DNA from: Richelia sp. SL_2_1
Lineage (GTDB): Bacteria > Cyanobacteriota > Cyanobacteriia > Cyanobacteriales > Nostocaceae
DNA length: 64,000 nt
NCBI GenBank assembly: GCA_012033205.1
Contig: JAAUSO010000015.1
Location: forward strand, 1-64,000
Direction: 5' to 3'
A program made the translations under genes and the position numbers. The number at the start of each line of letters is the position of its first letter. Position 1 is the stretch's first letter. Of the stretch, positions 47,137-56,732 are shown piece after piece. The notes beneath the pieces are model-generated. The model did no database searches. It was not told the DNA's origin and saw nothing but the letters and a program-made list of their open reading frames with translations.

Positions 47137-47165
47137 TTGACACCAAAAATTTCATAAGATATGTT
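47137..47165 (+). promoter_or_regulatory. Strong sigma-70-type promoter
   Basis: A perfect -35 TTGACA (47137-47142), a 17-base spacer and TATGTT (47160-47165) as -10; transcription should start near 47172, entering the structured region below. Confidence 0.65.
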
Positions 47166-47171
47166 AAGATA

Positions 47172-47330
47172 ACAACTGACACGAGAGGAGTCTGCCGCTC
47201 AAATTCCTGCGGCTTGCAGCCTTACCTAGAATAGTGTATGGTCTGCCACAGATACAGGCAATCGTTCGGGAAAATGCCAAAGCGTAACTCAGCCTGCGAT
47301 TTCCTTTAGGGTAGCGACTTCTCTACAAAA
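47172..47330 (+). ncRNA. Candidate structured non-coding RNA of unknown class
   Basis: Downstream of the promoter, a closing stem is formed by GAGA-AGTC-GCT on the 5' side (47183-47199, with bulges) and AGC-GACT-TCTC on the 3' side (47313-47323). Inside, further hairpins can form (CTGC/GCAG at about 47208-47220, GGCA/TGCC around 47250-47271). The GC content is above the surroundings and there is no open frame. The size and rod-like shape would suit a 6S-like RNA, but I cannot confirm that. It lies about 250 bases upstream of rimO. Confidence 0.4.
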
Positions 47331-47583
47331 GCCGATATTGTTCGGTTGCTTCCTAACGAGCAAATGAGGGTGTTGTTTACGGATTGAGGTAATGTAAAAT
47401 ACCATAAATTAACAATATGTAAATCAAGCGAAATAGACTCAATGGCAGATTTAAAAACTGTTTTAGGTCTATGGAGAATGGATAAATTTTAGGTAAGGTT
47501 TAAATGATGTTTTACCTAATGTGGGTGTATATTGCTTAAGAATAGAAACCTTTAGCTCGAAACAGCAAAATATCTTTTATAAT
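47331..47583. other. Region between the RNA candidate and rimO
   Basis: Contains CCGATATTGTTCGG-type short hairpin near 47332 and AT-rich sequence with the rimO promoter; no gene seen. Confidence 0.4.
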
Positions 47584-48897
47584 ATGGGTGATAAGCCAAC
47601 AATTGCAATTTCTCACCTAGGCTGCGAGAAAAATAGAATTGATACAGAGCATATGCTCGGTCTGCTTGTAGAAGCAGGTTACAGCGTAGATTGTAATGAA
47701 GAATTAGCAGATTACGTTATTGTCAATACTTGTAGTTTTATCGCAGCAGCGCGAGAAGAATCTGTTAAAACTTTAGTAGAATTAGCAGAAGCAGATAAGA
47801 AGATAGTGATAACTGGCTGCATGGCGCAGCATTTTCAAGAGCAATTATTAGAAGAGTTGCCAGAAGCGGTAGCCGTAGTAGGTACAGGCGATTACAATCA
47901 AATCGTCAATGTAATTGAGCGAACCCAGCTTGGCGAACGTGTCAAGCAAGTAAGTGCCGAACCTACCTTTATTGCCGATGAAACAACGCCTCGCTATCGG
48001 ACGACTTCAGAAGGTGTCGCTTATTTAAGGGTTGCGGAAGGGTGTGATTATCGATGTGCATTTTGTATAATTCCTCATCTACGGGGAAAGCAACGTTCGC
48101 GTACTATTGAATCAATTGTCGCCGAAGCGGAGCATTTGGCATCTCAAGGAGTACGGGAGATTATATTAATTTCCCAAATTACGACAAATTACGGTATAGA
48201 TATTTACAATAAACCTCAGTTGGCAGAATTATTGCGCGCTCTGGGCAAGGTAGATATACCGTGGATTAGAATGCACTATGCTTATCCAACGGGACTAACC
48301 CCAGATGTGATTACAGCGATAAAAGAAACACCAAATGTTTTGCCTTACTTAGATTTACCATTACAACATTCCCATCCTGAAATTCTTCGCACCATGAATC
48401 GTCCCTGGCAAGGACAGGTGAACGATGCAGTCATCGAACGCATAAAACAGGCGTTACCAAATGCCGTGCTGCGAACAACCTTCATTGTGGGTTTTCCTGG
48501 GGAGACAGACGAGCATTTTAATCATCTGTGTGAGTTTGTCGAACGTCATGAATTTGACCATGTAGGTGTTTTCACTTTTTCAGCGGAGGAAGGAACCGAA
48601 GCCTACAACTTACCAGAGCAGCTGCCGCAACAAATAATGGATGAGCGGCGAGATACACTGATGGAAATTCAGCAGCCAATTTCTGGGAAGAAAAACCAAC
48701 TTGAAATTGGCAAAGTAGTTGATGTGTTAATTGAGCAAGAAAATCCGATTACGGGACAACTGATAGGTCGTTCGGCTAGATTTGCGCCGTTCGTAGACGG
48801 ACAAGTATATGTTCGTGGAGAAGCCTGTTTAGGGGCGATTGTGCCGGTAAAAATAGACAAAGCTGACGCATATGACTTATACGGTAAATTCGTTTGA
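47584..48897 (+). CDS. rimO: Ribosomal protein uS12 methylthiotransferase RimO
   Basis: Radical SAM enzyme that methylthiolates an aspartate of ribosomal protein S12. From the ATG at 47584 ([20 protein letters not shown]) the 437-residue protein has the N-terminal UPF0004 domain with cysteines at 14, in VNTCSF and in ITGCMAQ for the auxiliary cluster, the radical SAM motif CDYRCAFC, and a C-terminal TRAM domain ([19 protein letters not shown]). The longer frame starting at 47521 adds 21 residues that do not fit the family. Intact. Confidence 0.94.
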   Translation: MGDKPTIAISHLGCEKNRIDTEHMLGLLVEAGYSVDCNEELADYVIVNTCSFIAAAREESVKTLVELAEADKKIVITGCMAQHFQEQLLEELPEAVAVVGTGDYNQIVNVIERTQLGERVKQVSAEPTFIADETTPRYRTTSEGVAYLRVAEGCDYRCAFCIIPHLRGKQRSRTIESIVAEAEHLASQGVREIILISQITTNYGIDIYNKPQLAELLRALGKVDIPWIRMHYAYPTGLTPDVITAIKETPNVLPYLDLPLQHSHPEILRTMNRPWQGQVNDAVIERIKQALPNAVLRTTFIVGFPGETDEHFNHLCEFVERHEFDHVGVFTFSAEEGTEAYNLPEQLPQQIMDERRDTLMEIQQPISGKKNQLEIGKVVDVLIEQENPITGQLIGRSARFAPFVDGQVYVRGEACLGAIVPVKIDKADAYDLYGKFV

Positions 48898-48982
48898 ATT
48901 TAACTTGCCGGCGTTGGTTAAATCGACAAATTAATTAACACAAATATCGATTGAAAATTAAACTTAAAACATAGGAGAATTG

Positions 48983-50503
48983 ATGAGTCTTACATTTGAA
49001 GATTTAGGAATTTCAGAGCAACGTCTTGCACAATTAGAAAAACTTGGTTTTACAACACCGACTAATATTCAAGAACAGGCAATTCCTCAACTTTTATCAG
49101 GTCGTGATGTAGTAGGTCAATCCCAGACCGGAACTGGTAAAACCGCAGCATTTTCTCTGCCAATTTTAGAGCGGATAGATGCTAATGAAAAAGCAGTACA
49201 AGCGATAGTTTTAGCTCCAACTCGTGAACTTGCAATGCAGGTTCATAGTGCGATTGCAGAATTTGTTGGTACTCAAAAATTGAAAATTGTGGCAATTTAT
49301 GGTGGTCAGTCAATCGACCGCCAAATGATGCAATTAAAGCGTGGTGTTCATGTTGTTGTGGGTACACCAGGACGAGTAATTGATTTATTGGATAGAGGTT
49401 GTTTGAAGCTCGACCATGTAAAGTGGTTTGTATTGGATGAAGCCGATGAAATGCTGAGCATGGGCTTTATTGATGATGTAGAGAAAATCCTTTCTAAAGC
49501 ACCAAAAGAGCGCCAAACAGCTTTATTCTCGGCGACAATGCCGCCCTCAATTCGCCAGTTGGTGAATAAGTTTTTAAATGACCCCGTAACAGTAACGGTT
49601 CAACAACCAAAAGCAGCTCCGAATAAAATTAATCAGGTAGCTTACTTAATACCGCGTCACTGGACGAAAGCAAGAGCTTTGCAGCCTATTTTGGAGATGG
49701 AAGATCCGGAAACTGCGTTGATTTTCGTGCGTACTCGACGTACCGCAGCAGAATTAACCAATCAGTTACAGTCAGCTGGTCACAGTGTTGATGAATATCA
49801 CGGTGATTTGTCTCAACAAGCGCGGGAAAGATTGTTAGGACGTTTCCGCAATCGTCAAGTTCGTTGGGTAGTTGCAACTGATATTGCTGCAAGGGGTTTA
49901 GATGTTGATGAACTTTCTCACGTAATCAACTTTGATTTACCTGATAGTGTAGAAACTTATGTTCACCGTATTGGTCGTACTGGTAGGGCAGGTAAAGAAG
50001 GAACCGCTATTTCATTAGTACAACCTTTTGAGCGACGCAAACAGCAAACTATTGAACGGCACAACCGCCAGAATTGGCAAATGCTTCCTATTCCTACCCG
50101 CGCTCAAATTGAAGCACGACAGTTGGAAAAACTGCAACTTCAGGTTAAAGAAGCTTTGAGTGGTGAACGTTTGGCTTCGTTTTTACCGATAGTGCGGGAA
50201 TTAAGCGAAGAATATGATGCTCACGCCATTGCAGCAGCAGCTTTACAAATCGCTTATGACCAAACCCGTCCGGATTGGTTAAAAGCAGAAAGTATTCCCG
50301 AAGAAGAAGAGAACTATTCTTCTTCAGGTAAACCCAGATTGCGTTCTTCTTCACCACGTCGTTCTTCGGGGGATAAAAGCCGCCGTTGGTCGCAATCGGA
50401 AGGCAACAATAGAGATGGAAATGGCAAGCGTGGTGGTGGAACTCCCAAACCCAAACTTAAAACAAACCATCGAGAAATTTCTTCGGTACATCAGAATCAA
50501 TAG
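48983..50503 (+). CDS. DEAD-box RNA helicase, CrhR/DeaD-like
   Basis: ATP-dependent RNA helicase. The 506-residue product has the Q motif (GFTTPTNIQEQAIPQ), motif I SQTGTGKT, PTRELA, TPGR, motif II DEAD, SAT, and in the second lobe ARGLD and HRIGRTGRAGK. The C-terminal tail from about 455 is basic and low in complexity (RSSSPRRSSGDKSRRW) and probably contacts RNA. Length and tail resemble the cold- and redox-responsive CrhR of Synechocystis. AGGAGAATTG precedes the ATG at 48983. Confidence 0.93.
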   Translation: MSLTFEDLGISEQRLAQLEKLGFTTPTNIQEQAIPQLLSGRDVVGQSQTGTGKTAAFSLPILERIDANEKAVQAIVLAPTRELAMQVHSAIAEFVGTQKLKIVAIYGGQSIDRQMMQLKRGVHVVVGTPGRVIDLLDRGCLKLDHVKWFVLDEADEMLSMGFIDDVEKILSKAPKERQTALFSATMPPSIRQLVNKFLNDPVTVTVQQPKAAPNKINQVAYLIPRHWTKARALQPILEMEDPETALIFVRTRRTAAELTNQLQSAGHSVDEYHGDLSQQARERLLGRFRNRQVRWVVATDIAARGLDVDELSHVINFDLPDSVETYVHRIGRTGRAGKEGTAISLVQPFERRKQQTIERHNRQNWQMLPIPTRAQIEARQLEKLQLQVKEALSGERLASFLPIVRELSEEYDAHAIAAAALQIAYDQTRPDWLKAESIPEEEENYSSSGKPRLRSSSPRRSSGDKSRRWSQSEGNNRDGNGKRGGGTPKPKLKTNHREISSVHQNQ

Positions 50504-50816
50504 AATCAATTCGGTTCTATCACCGCAAAAGAATCGGCATTTTCTTAAGTACTAAATTGGTTTTGTTTTAGAAATAATCTCTACTAGTTAGTAAATTTCA
50601 AATTTAATTTAGAACAACTTTACTGGTAGAGAAATCAAATTTCCATCAATCAGCAAGTAACTGGTTCCAATGCAAGTTTCATGCTTCCGAATACGGAAGA
50701 AGAAAGTTTAAAAGATAGCAATGGAGCCAGTAATTATTTGATTTTAGATTAGATTAGTCAGTGGACAGTTGACAGTTGACAGTTGTTTTAAAGCTTTAAC
50801 CTTTAACCTTTAACCT
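50504..50816. other. Intergenic region with TTAACCT and CAGTTGA repeats
   Basis: AT-rich sequence; at its right end a short CAGTTGA array (about 50760-50782) and TTTAACC units (50792-50820) that run up to the stop of the aldo/keto reductase gene. Confidence 0.6.
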
Positions 50817-51767
50817 TTAATTCAGCCAAGGACGACTAATTTCATCTAACTGAGTAATTTCATCATCGTTTAATTTCCAGTCTAAAGCACCAGCATTTTG
50901 TTTGACTTGTTCTGCTGTTTTGACTCCAGAGATGGGAATTACATTACCTTGAGCAATTAACCAGTTGAGAGCTACTTGGGCGGGAGTACGATTGTATTTT
51001 TCGCCAATAGTTCGTAATAATGATATGACTGGCTCTATTTTTTGTAAATTGTCTTTATTAAATCGCGGGTCTATTTTTCTGGCACCAGTCGGATTTATAT
51101 TACTATCGGTGGCATATTTACCTGTAAGTAATCCTTGAGCTAAAGGACTATATGCCAAAATTGTTACACCTAATTGTTTTGCTGTGGTGATAATTCCTTG
51201 GGTTTCAACTTGACGAGTTAATAAAGAATAACGCACCTGATTAACTGCTAAAGATATGCCACGACGAGCTAAAATTTGGTGTGCTTCTTGCATTTGACTT
51301 TGGGAGTAATTACTCACACCAATTGCTTTAATTCTACCTTTTTCCACCTCAGTTGCTAAAGCATTCATTAATGTTTCTTGGCTCATAAAAAAAGCAAAAG
51401 GCCAATGTACTTGATACAATGCAACTTGTTCTAATTGGAGACGTTTGAGACTTTCGGTTAAGGCATCGCTGACAGATTGAGCCGTAAATCGCCAAGGTAA
51501 AGGACCGAACTTAGTAGCAATTTCCACTTGTTTATCGGTTTTTTTAATAAACTTTGCCAGCAATTCTTCTGAAAGTCCTAACCCGTAGACTTCCGCAGTA
51601 TCAAAAAACGTAATACCCGCTTCAATTGCAGCGTTAAAAGCTTGTTCTACTTGTTCTGAACCGTAATCATTGCCGTAATTCCAAAATAGTTTATCACCCC
51701 AAGCCCAAGTACCCAGACACAAAGGAGTAACTGATACCGCATTTTGTCCTAATGTGATGCTTTCCAC
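50817..51767 (-). CDS. Aldo/keto reductase
   Basis: NADPH-dependent oxidoreductase of the AKR superfamily, (beta/alpha)8 barrel of 316 residues. The catalytic set is present: D56 and Y61 in FFDTAEVYGLGLSEELL, K87 in IATKFG and H120 in QVHWPF. The coenzyme-binding end ISGVKTAEQVKQNAGALDWKL is also clear. Substrate unknown. Single gene, ATG at 51767; its 3' end adjoins heptamer repeats. Confidence 0.9.
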   Translation of the reverse strand: MESITLGQNAVSVTPLCLGTWAWGDKLFWNYGNDYGSEQVEQAFNAAIEAGITFFDTAEVYGLGLSEELLAKFIKKTDKQVEIATKFGPLPWRFTAQSVSDALTESLKRLQLEQVALYQVHWPFAFFMSQETLMNALATEVEKGRIKAIGVSNYSQSQMQEAHQILARRGISLAVNQVRYSLLTRQVETQGIITTAKQLGVTILAYSPLAQGLLTGKYATDSNINPTGARKIDPRFNKDNLQKIEPVISLLRTIGEKYNRTPAQVALNWLIAQGNVIPISGVKTAEQVKQNAGALDWKLNDDEITQLDEISRPWLN

Positions 51768-51966
51768 TGTTACTTAAATATTTTGATAATTTTGATAATA
51801 CTTTATATTTAAGTGTAGCGCTGTTAATGATATTGAAAGCTTTCTTGATCAATAGTTAGTGAGATAATAGCAGAGTAGCTACCGATTAAATTAGATAATT
51901 GTGTCAGTCTAATTGTAGTGACTTCCACTAATCATTGATATTTTTACATTTAAATAGTAAATAGTT

Positions 51967-53451
51967 ATGACAAGTAGCAATTCTCTACCCAATCCAGAAT
52001 CCAATAACTCCGAACAAATCAAATCTCTTCCTCAAATCAATATTTTAACCATGTTCCGTTTGGGTTTATTTCAAATGGGACTGGGGATTATGTCCCTGTT
52101 GACATTAGGAGTACTCAATCGAGTTATGATTGACGAACTTAAGGTTTTACCCTTGGTTGCAGCAGGTGCGATCGCCATGTACCAGTTTGTCAGTCCAGTA
52201 CGAATTTGGTTTGGTCAAATGTCCGATACGAAACCGATTAAGGGTTATTATCGTTCTGGGTATGTATGGATTGGTGCAGTTTTTTTTACTACTCTTTCTT
52301 TTGTGGCGCTACAAGTTGTGTGGCAATTGGGCTATAGCTTACAAGCAAATGGGTGGAATTTTCAAACTTCTGGTTGGGCTGCAATACTAGCATTAATTTT
52401 TGCACTTTACGGGTTAGCTCTGAGTGCAAGTTCTACACCTTTTACGGCATTATTAGTAGATGTAACTGACGAAGACAACCGTTCTCAATTGGTTGGGGTT
52501 GTGTGGTCAATGTTGATGGTTGGGATTGTGATTGGAGCGATTGTCAGTTCTAGATTGCTAGAAACACCAGAAATTTGTGGCTCTGCTATTTTATCTTATG
52601 ACCCTTCTCAAAGTGGAAAAATAGCAAATATTTCGCAATTAAAAGCTACAATTAATCCTGTATTTATAATTATGCCAGCGTTAGTTTTCGGACTATGTAT
52701 TTTGGCAACATTTGGAATAGAAAAAAAATATTCTCGTTACTCTTTAAGTTCGCAAGCTGTAGAAAGAGAAGACCAAATAAGTTTAAAAAAAGCCTTAAAA
52801 GTTCTAACTGCTAGTCGTCAAACTGGATTATTTTTCAGTTTTTTGCTGGTATTAACTATCAGTTTGTTTATGCAAGATTCAATTTTAGAACCTTATGGTG
52901 GAGAAGTGTTTGGAATGTGTATTGCTGAAACCACCAGATTAAACATTCCTTTTGGAATTGGTACTTTAATTGGAATTGCTTCAACTGGTTTTTTATTAGT
53001 ACCGCGTTTGGGAAAGAAAAACACTACTAAATTTGGATGTATCAGTGCGGCACTCTGCAATGGTTTAATTATTATGGCTGGATTTAGTGGTAGTAAAACT
53101 TTGTTAATGGGTAGTTTGTTGTTCTTTGGTTTAGCATCTGGAATGCTGACAGCAGGGGCTACTAGTTTGATGTTAGATTTAACAGCAGCGGAAACTGCGG
53201 GAACGTTTATTGGTGCTTGGGGATTATCTCAAGCAATGGCAAGAGGTTCGGCAACGGTACTTGGTGGAGGATTTTTAAATTTAGGGAAAACGCTGTTTGA
53301 ATTACCAGTAATGGCTTATGGATTAGTGTTTTTTCTACAAGGAATAGGAATGATTTTTGCGATTTTATTATTGGGTAGAATTAACGTTAAAGAATTTCAA
53401 AAAAATGCTAAATTGGCGATTAGTTCGATATTAGAAAATGAATTAGATTAA
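51967..53451 (+). CDS. BCD-family MFS transporter (PucC/LhaA-like)
   Basis: A 494-residue polytopic membrane protein of the bacteriochlorophyll-delivery family, which is implicated in pigment handling and light-harvesting assembly. The N-terminal block MFRLGLFQMGLGIMSLLTLG, RVMIDELKVLPLVAAGAIA and the loop WFGQMSDTKPIKGYYRSGYV are typical. Twelve membrane segments. The cytosolic N-terminus is Ser/Asn-rich. ATG at 51967. Confidence 0.88.
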   Translation: MTSSNSLPNPESNNSEQIKSLPQINILTMFRLGLFQMGLGIMSLLTLGVLNRVMIDELKVLPLVAAGAIAMYQFVSPVRIWFGQMSDTKPIKGYYRSGYVWIGAVFFTTLSFVALQVVWQLGYSLQANGWNFQTSGWAAILALIFALYGLALSASSTPFTALLVDVTDEDNRSQLVGVVWSMLMVGIVIGAIVSSRLLETPEICGSAILSYDPSQSGKIANISQLKATINPVFIIMPALVFGLCILATFGIEKKYSRYSLSSQAVEREDQISLKKALKVLTASRQTGLFFSFLLVLTISLFMQDSILEPYGGEVFGMCIAETTRLNIPFGIGTLIGIASTGFLLVPRLGKKNTTKFGCISAALCNGLIIMAGFSGSKTLLMGSLLFFGLASGMLTAGATSLMLDLTAAETAGTFIGAWGLSQAMARGSATVLGGGFLNLGKTLFELPVMAYGLVFFLQGIGMIFAILLLGRINVKEFQKNAKLAISSILENELD

Positions 53452-53454
53452 GTT

Positions 53455-53631
53455 AGTTGACAGTTGACAGTTGACAGTGGACAGTTGACAGTTGACAGTT
53501 GACAGTGGACAGTGGACAGTTGACAGTTGACAGTTGACAGTTCATTGAATTATTGGTAGTGGTTGCGTTTCCTTTAACCTTTAACCTTTAACCTTTAACC
53601 TTTAACCTTTAACCTTTAACCTTTAACCTTC
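53455..53631. repeat. Heptamer repeats (CAGTTGA/CAGTGGA, then TTTAACC units)
   Basis: About twelve CAGTTGA/CAGTGGA units (53457-53544) and eight TTTAACC units (about 53571-53628) occupy the whole gap between the BCD transporter and the inositol monophosphatase-like gene. Confidence 0.92.
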
Positions 53632-54425
53632 ATGAACGATTTTTGGAATAATATTTTAGAGTTTTCTCAAAGTATTACTACTAGAATTGGCAAGCAGTTA
53701 ATGCAAGATTTTGGTAGGGTACAAGCTGATAGTAAAGCTGATGGTAGTTTGGTGACGAAAGCGGACAAATGGGCTGATAATCAAATTAGAGATGCGATTA
53801 CCACCCAATTTCCCGATCATGGTATTCTCAGTGAAGAAAATAATACGGTTTTTCCCGATAATCAATGGTGTTGGATAGTTGACCCTTTAGACGGTACTAC
53901 TAACTTTACAAGGGGAATTCCTATTTGGTGTATTTCTTTGGGGTTGCTCTACAAAGGTATCCCTGTATTTGGTTATGTTTATGCACCACCAACTGATGAA
54001 GCTTTTTATGGATATTGGCAAGGTGATTCTGGATTAAGTTTACCTTCAGGAGCATTTTACAATCATCATCAAATCAAAACCAGTGACGATAATATAAGTA
54101 AAAATCATTTTTTCAATGTATGTTCTCGCAGCACTTCGGTAATTAATCCCGATTTTCCCTGTAAAATCAGAATGCTTGGTGTTGCTAGCTATAATTTCCT
54201 TACCATGCTACAGGAGCGGTATTAGGTGCCATTGAAGCCACACCCAAAGTATGGGATATAGCTGGTGCTTGGGTAATTTTACAAGGTGCTGGAGGTTGTT
54301 GGATATCTTTGAAATCCCAGCCTTTTCCTTTGGTAGTAGGTGAAGATTATAGTGCAAAATGTTTACCTACATTAGCTGTAAGTAAACCAGAGTTAATTGA
54401 GATTTTTAAAGCTTTGGTGGATTAA
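53632..54425 (+). pseudogene. Inositol monophosphatase family protein, frameshifted
   Basis: The gene encodes a Mg2+-dependent sugar/inositol phosphatase: GSLVTKADKWAD, the metal ligands ILSEENN and the signature WIVDPLDGTTNFTRGIP are all present. At about 54206 the frame breaks after NFLT; in the next frame it continues GAVLGAIEATPKVWDIAGAW, containing the second metal-binding signature, to a stop at 54423-54425. Adding one T in ACCATGCT (ACCATTGCT) restores an NFLTIATGAVLG joint and a protein of about 264 residues. Either a recent inactivation or a base-calling error. Confidence 0.87.
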
Positions 54426-54427
54426 TT

Positions 54428-54594
54428 AGGGAATAGGGAATAGGGAATAGGGAATAGAAAATATTGCTATGTAATTAGGGCTTGCTGAATAAGTTATTAT
54501 TCCCACATTTGTACTAAAACTAAAAATCCTTTTCCTCTTTGTTACCAATTACCAATTACCAATTACCAATTACCGATTCCCTATTCCCTATTAC
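54428..54594. repeat. Heptamer repeats (GGGAATA and ACCAATT units)
   Basis: Four GGGAATA units at 54428-54460, and ACCAATT units followed by CCCTATT units at 54541-54594, inverted relative to the first array, so the two arrays could pair. They end in the stop region of the ABC ATPase gene. Confidence 0.82.
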
Positions 54595-55358
54595 AAATAA
54601 TTATCGGTAATTTCACCATCTTCCAAGAATGCCACATTGTCGGCAAAACTCTGAATTCGAGAATCATGAGTTACCATAACAACGGTACTTCCACCTTCTT
54701 TAGCTAAATTACATAGTAACTCGATAACAGCTTGTCCGTTATGAGAATCTAGTGCGGCAGTTGGCTCATCTGCCATAATTAATTGAGGATTTCCTGCTAA
54801 AGCACGGGCGATGGCAATTCGCTGTTTTTGTCCACCAGATAAGTCACGAGGCAGTAGATTGGCTTTATTAGCTAATCCTACCATATCTAATAATTCTAAA
54901 GCCTGGTGAGTAGCAGATTTTCCCTTAATACCTTTGATTTCTAAAGCGACTTGCACATTTTCTACTGCATTTAAAGCACCGAACAAGTTAAAGCCTTGAA
55001 AAATAAAACCAATATGATCCCTTCTAAATCGAGATAATTTTTTCCGAGACATCCGGGTAATTTCCTCTCCTAAAAGATGCACCTTCCCATTGGTAGGAGT
55101 CAAAATTCCTGCCAAAATTGATAATAAAGTGGTTTTTCCCGAACCGGAATGTCCCATTAACAGTTGAATGGTACCCTTGCTCACATCCAAATCAATTCCT
55201 TTGAGTGCTACGTAGCGCTGTCTCCCAGATTGATATACCATTTCTATTCCTTTAGCAGAAATAGCAGAGGTTTTCAATTTACTTACATCAGTAGATTGTG
55301 AATTATTCCAACTGTCGATTCTGTTCGTCACTATACATTGATTTTGAGAAATAGTCAT
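54591..55358 (-). CDS. ABC transporter ATP-binding protein, DevA/LolD/MacB-type
   Basis: A 255-residue ATPase with Walker A GHSGSGKTT, Q-loop FQGFNLFGALN, signature LSGGQKQR and Walker B LIMADEPTAALD. The pattern is that of the DevA/LolD group, which drives tripartite exporters. The N-terminus has about 35 extra polar residues before the domain. It lies 120 bases downstream of the permease gene on the same strand. The usual membrane-fusion (DevB-like) gene is not adjacent. Confidence 0.9.
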   Translation of the reverse strand: MTISQNQCIVTNRIDSWNNSQSTDVSKLKTSAISAKGIEMVYQSGRQRYVALKGIDLDVSKGTIQLLMGHSGSGKTTLLSILAGILTPTNGKVHLLGEEITRMSRKKLSRFRRDHIGFIFQGFNLFGALNAVENVQVALEIKGIKGKSATHQALELLDMVGLANKANLLPRDLSGGQKQRIAIARALAGNPQLIMADEPTAALDSHNGQAVIELLCNLAKEGGSTVVMVTHDSRIQSFADNVAFLEDGEITDNYL

Positions 55359-55481
55359 TTCTTTTAGGGAAGGATATTAATTTTTAGGCTTTGTACAAGA
55401 AATAGATAAAATTACTTATAAGTTTTTAAGATAAGAACAAAAATTAACTCTTAAGATAGAACAATTTACTTAGGAAAAATA

Positions 55482-56732
55482 CTATGCTTTGAATACAATT
55501 GCCGGATCAACTTTGCTGACTTTCTGAATTGCGAATAAAGCCGAACCCACGCACATCAACACCGTTACGCCAAAAACTCCCACGGCTGTTAATGGAGTAA
55601 TCAAAATTACGATGCCTTGAGTTGCTAGCGTCCAAGCTCCTAACCCCCAACAAAGCAACATTCCGGGAATATAGCCAAGAATCGCCATCCACAAAGCCTG
55701 CTCGATGATAATGCCGTATATGACTCTATTGGACGCTCCCATAGCTTTGAGTGTTCCAAATTCTTTGAGATGATCGGCAACTGCTGAGTATAAGATTTGA
55801 CCGACAATTACGACACCAACAACTATACCTACACCGGCACCTAAGCCTAAAATAAACCCGATCCCCGTTGACTGCTGCCAAAATAGACGTATCTTTTGAG
55901 ACAATTCTGCGGTGGTATATGCTTTAGTTTCAGGGAAGGTAGCTTCTAAACGTTTTTTGAGTTGTGGGATATTTTCGCCGGGTTGTGCTTGAATTAACAC
56001 GTAAGAAATCGGACTATTTAAGCTTAATGTTGGTGGTGGTTCGTTGGTAGATTGTTGTTTTTGAGCATTAGTATCTTTTTGGTAAACGTTTCGACATTGC
56101 AGTTCTTCTCCCACCCAGGTACAGTTAACATTCGTGGTGACGCTAGCATTAACGTAAGCGTTTGCAGTTTCCAAGGAAGTAAATAGTACTGCACTGGAAA
56201 CAACTGATTGGGTATTTTGGGTGAATCCGACTACCTGTACTGGTAAAGAACCAACTTGAGCGGTATCTCCAATTTGTTTGACTTTGAGAGATTTCAAGTT
56301 GCTTTGATCAAGGATTACTGTATAAGGGTTTCTCAGAGATTTTACATTACCTTCAACCATCTCTCCGGGTACAAATAATTGTCCTGTGGCAGGAAATCCA
56401 AATATTTTGACTACATTGAGTTTGCCATTGGGTACATTCCATCGAGCAGAACCTTGGAGTAAAGCTTCGGCTCGTCTGACACCATCAACTTTTCTCGCTC
56501 TCACGGCATAATCGAATAGAAGCGGTTGAGTTAGTTCGAGGTGTACCATTTTATCGGATGCTAACCAGATATCGGCTCGAGAATTTTCTACTAAAGTTGC
56601 CGTAGAACGAATTACCCCATTGAAAACTCCAGTTTGGATAGTCACTAAGCTAACAGCAAACATGATTCCGGCTTGAGCAACTAAAAACCGAGGAATATCT
56701 TCAAATAAGTTTTTGCGAGCAATAGAAACCAT
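55482..56732 (-). CDS. FtsX/DevC-like ABC exporter permease
   Basis: A 416-residue permease with the four-helix MacB/FtsX topology: the first membrane helix IPRFLVAQAGIMFAVSLVT, a large periplasmic domain (about 45-270) and three C-terminal helices (FILGLGAGVGIVVGVVIVGQ, FGTLKAMGASNRVIYGIIIEQ). A Cys pair in the insert (NVNCTWVGEELQCRN) could form a disulfide and is unusual. Start at the ATG 56732 (MVSIARKNLFEDI). With the downstream ATPase it forms an export system; substrate unknown. Confidence 0.87.
   Translation of the reverse strand: MVSIARKNLFEDIPRFLVAQAGIMFAVSLVTIQTGVFNGVIRSTATLVENSRADIWLASDKMVHLELTQPLLFDYAVRARKVDGVRRAEALLQGSARWNVPNGKLNVVKIFGFPATGQLFVPGEMVEGNVKSLRNPYTVILDQSNLKSLKVKQIGDTAQVGSLPVQVVGFTQNTQSVVSSAVLFTSLETANAYVNASVTTNVNCTWVGEELQCRNVYQKDTNAQKQQSTNEPPPTLSLNSPISYVLIQAQPGENIPQLKKRLEATFPETKAYTTAELSQKIRLFWQQSTGIGFILGLGAGVGIVVGVVIVGQILYSAVADHLKEFGTLKAMGASNRVIYGIIIEQALWMAILGYIPGMLLCWGLGAWTLATQGIVILITPLTAVGVFGVTVLMCVGSALFAIQKVSKVDPAIVFKA

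Noticed and set aside
2709-54594. Tandem repeats considered as CRISPR arrays
   Set aside because: Units are only 7 bp without unique spacers, and there are no cas genes.
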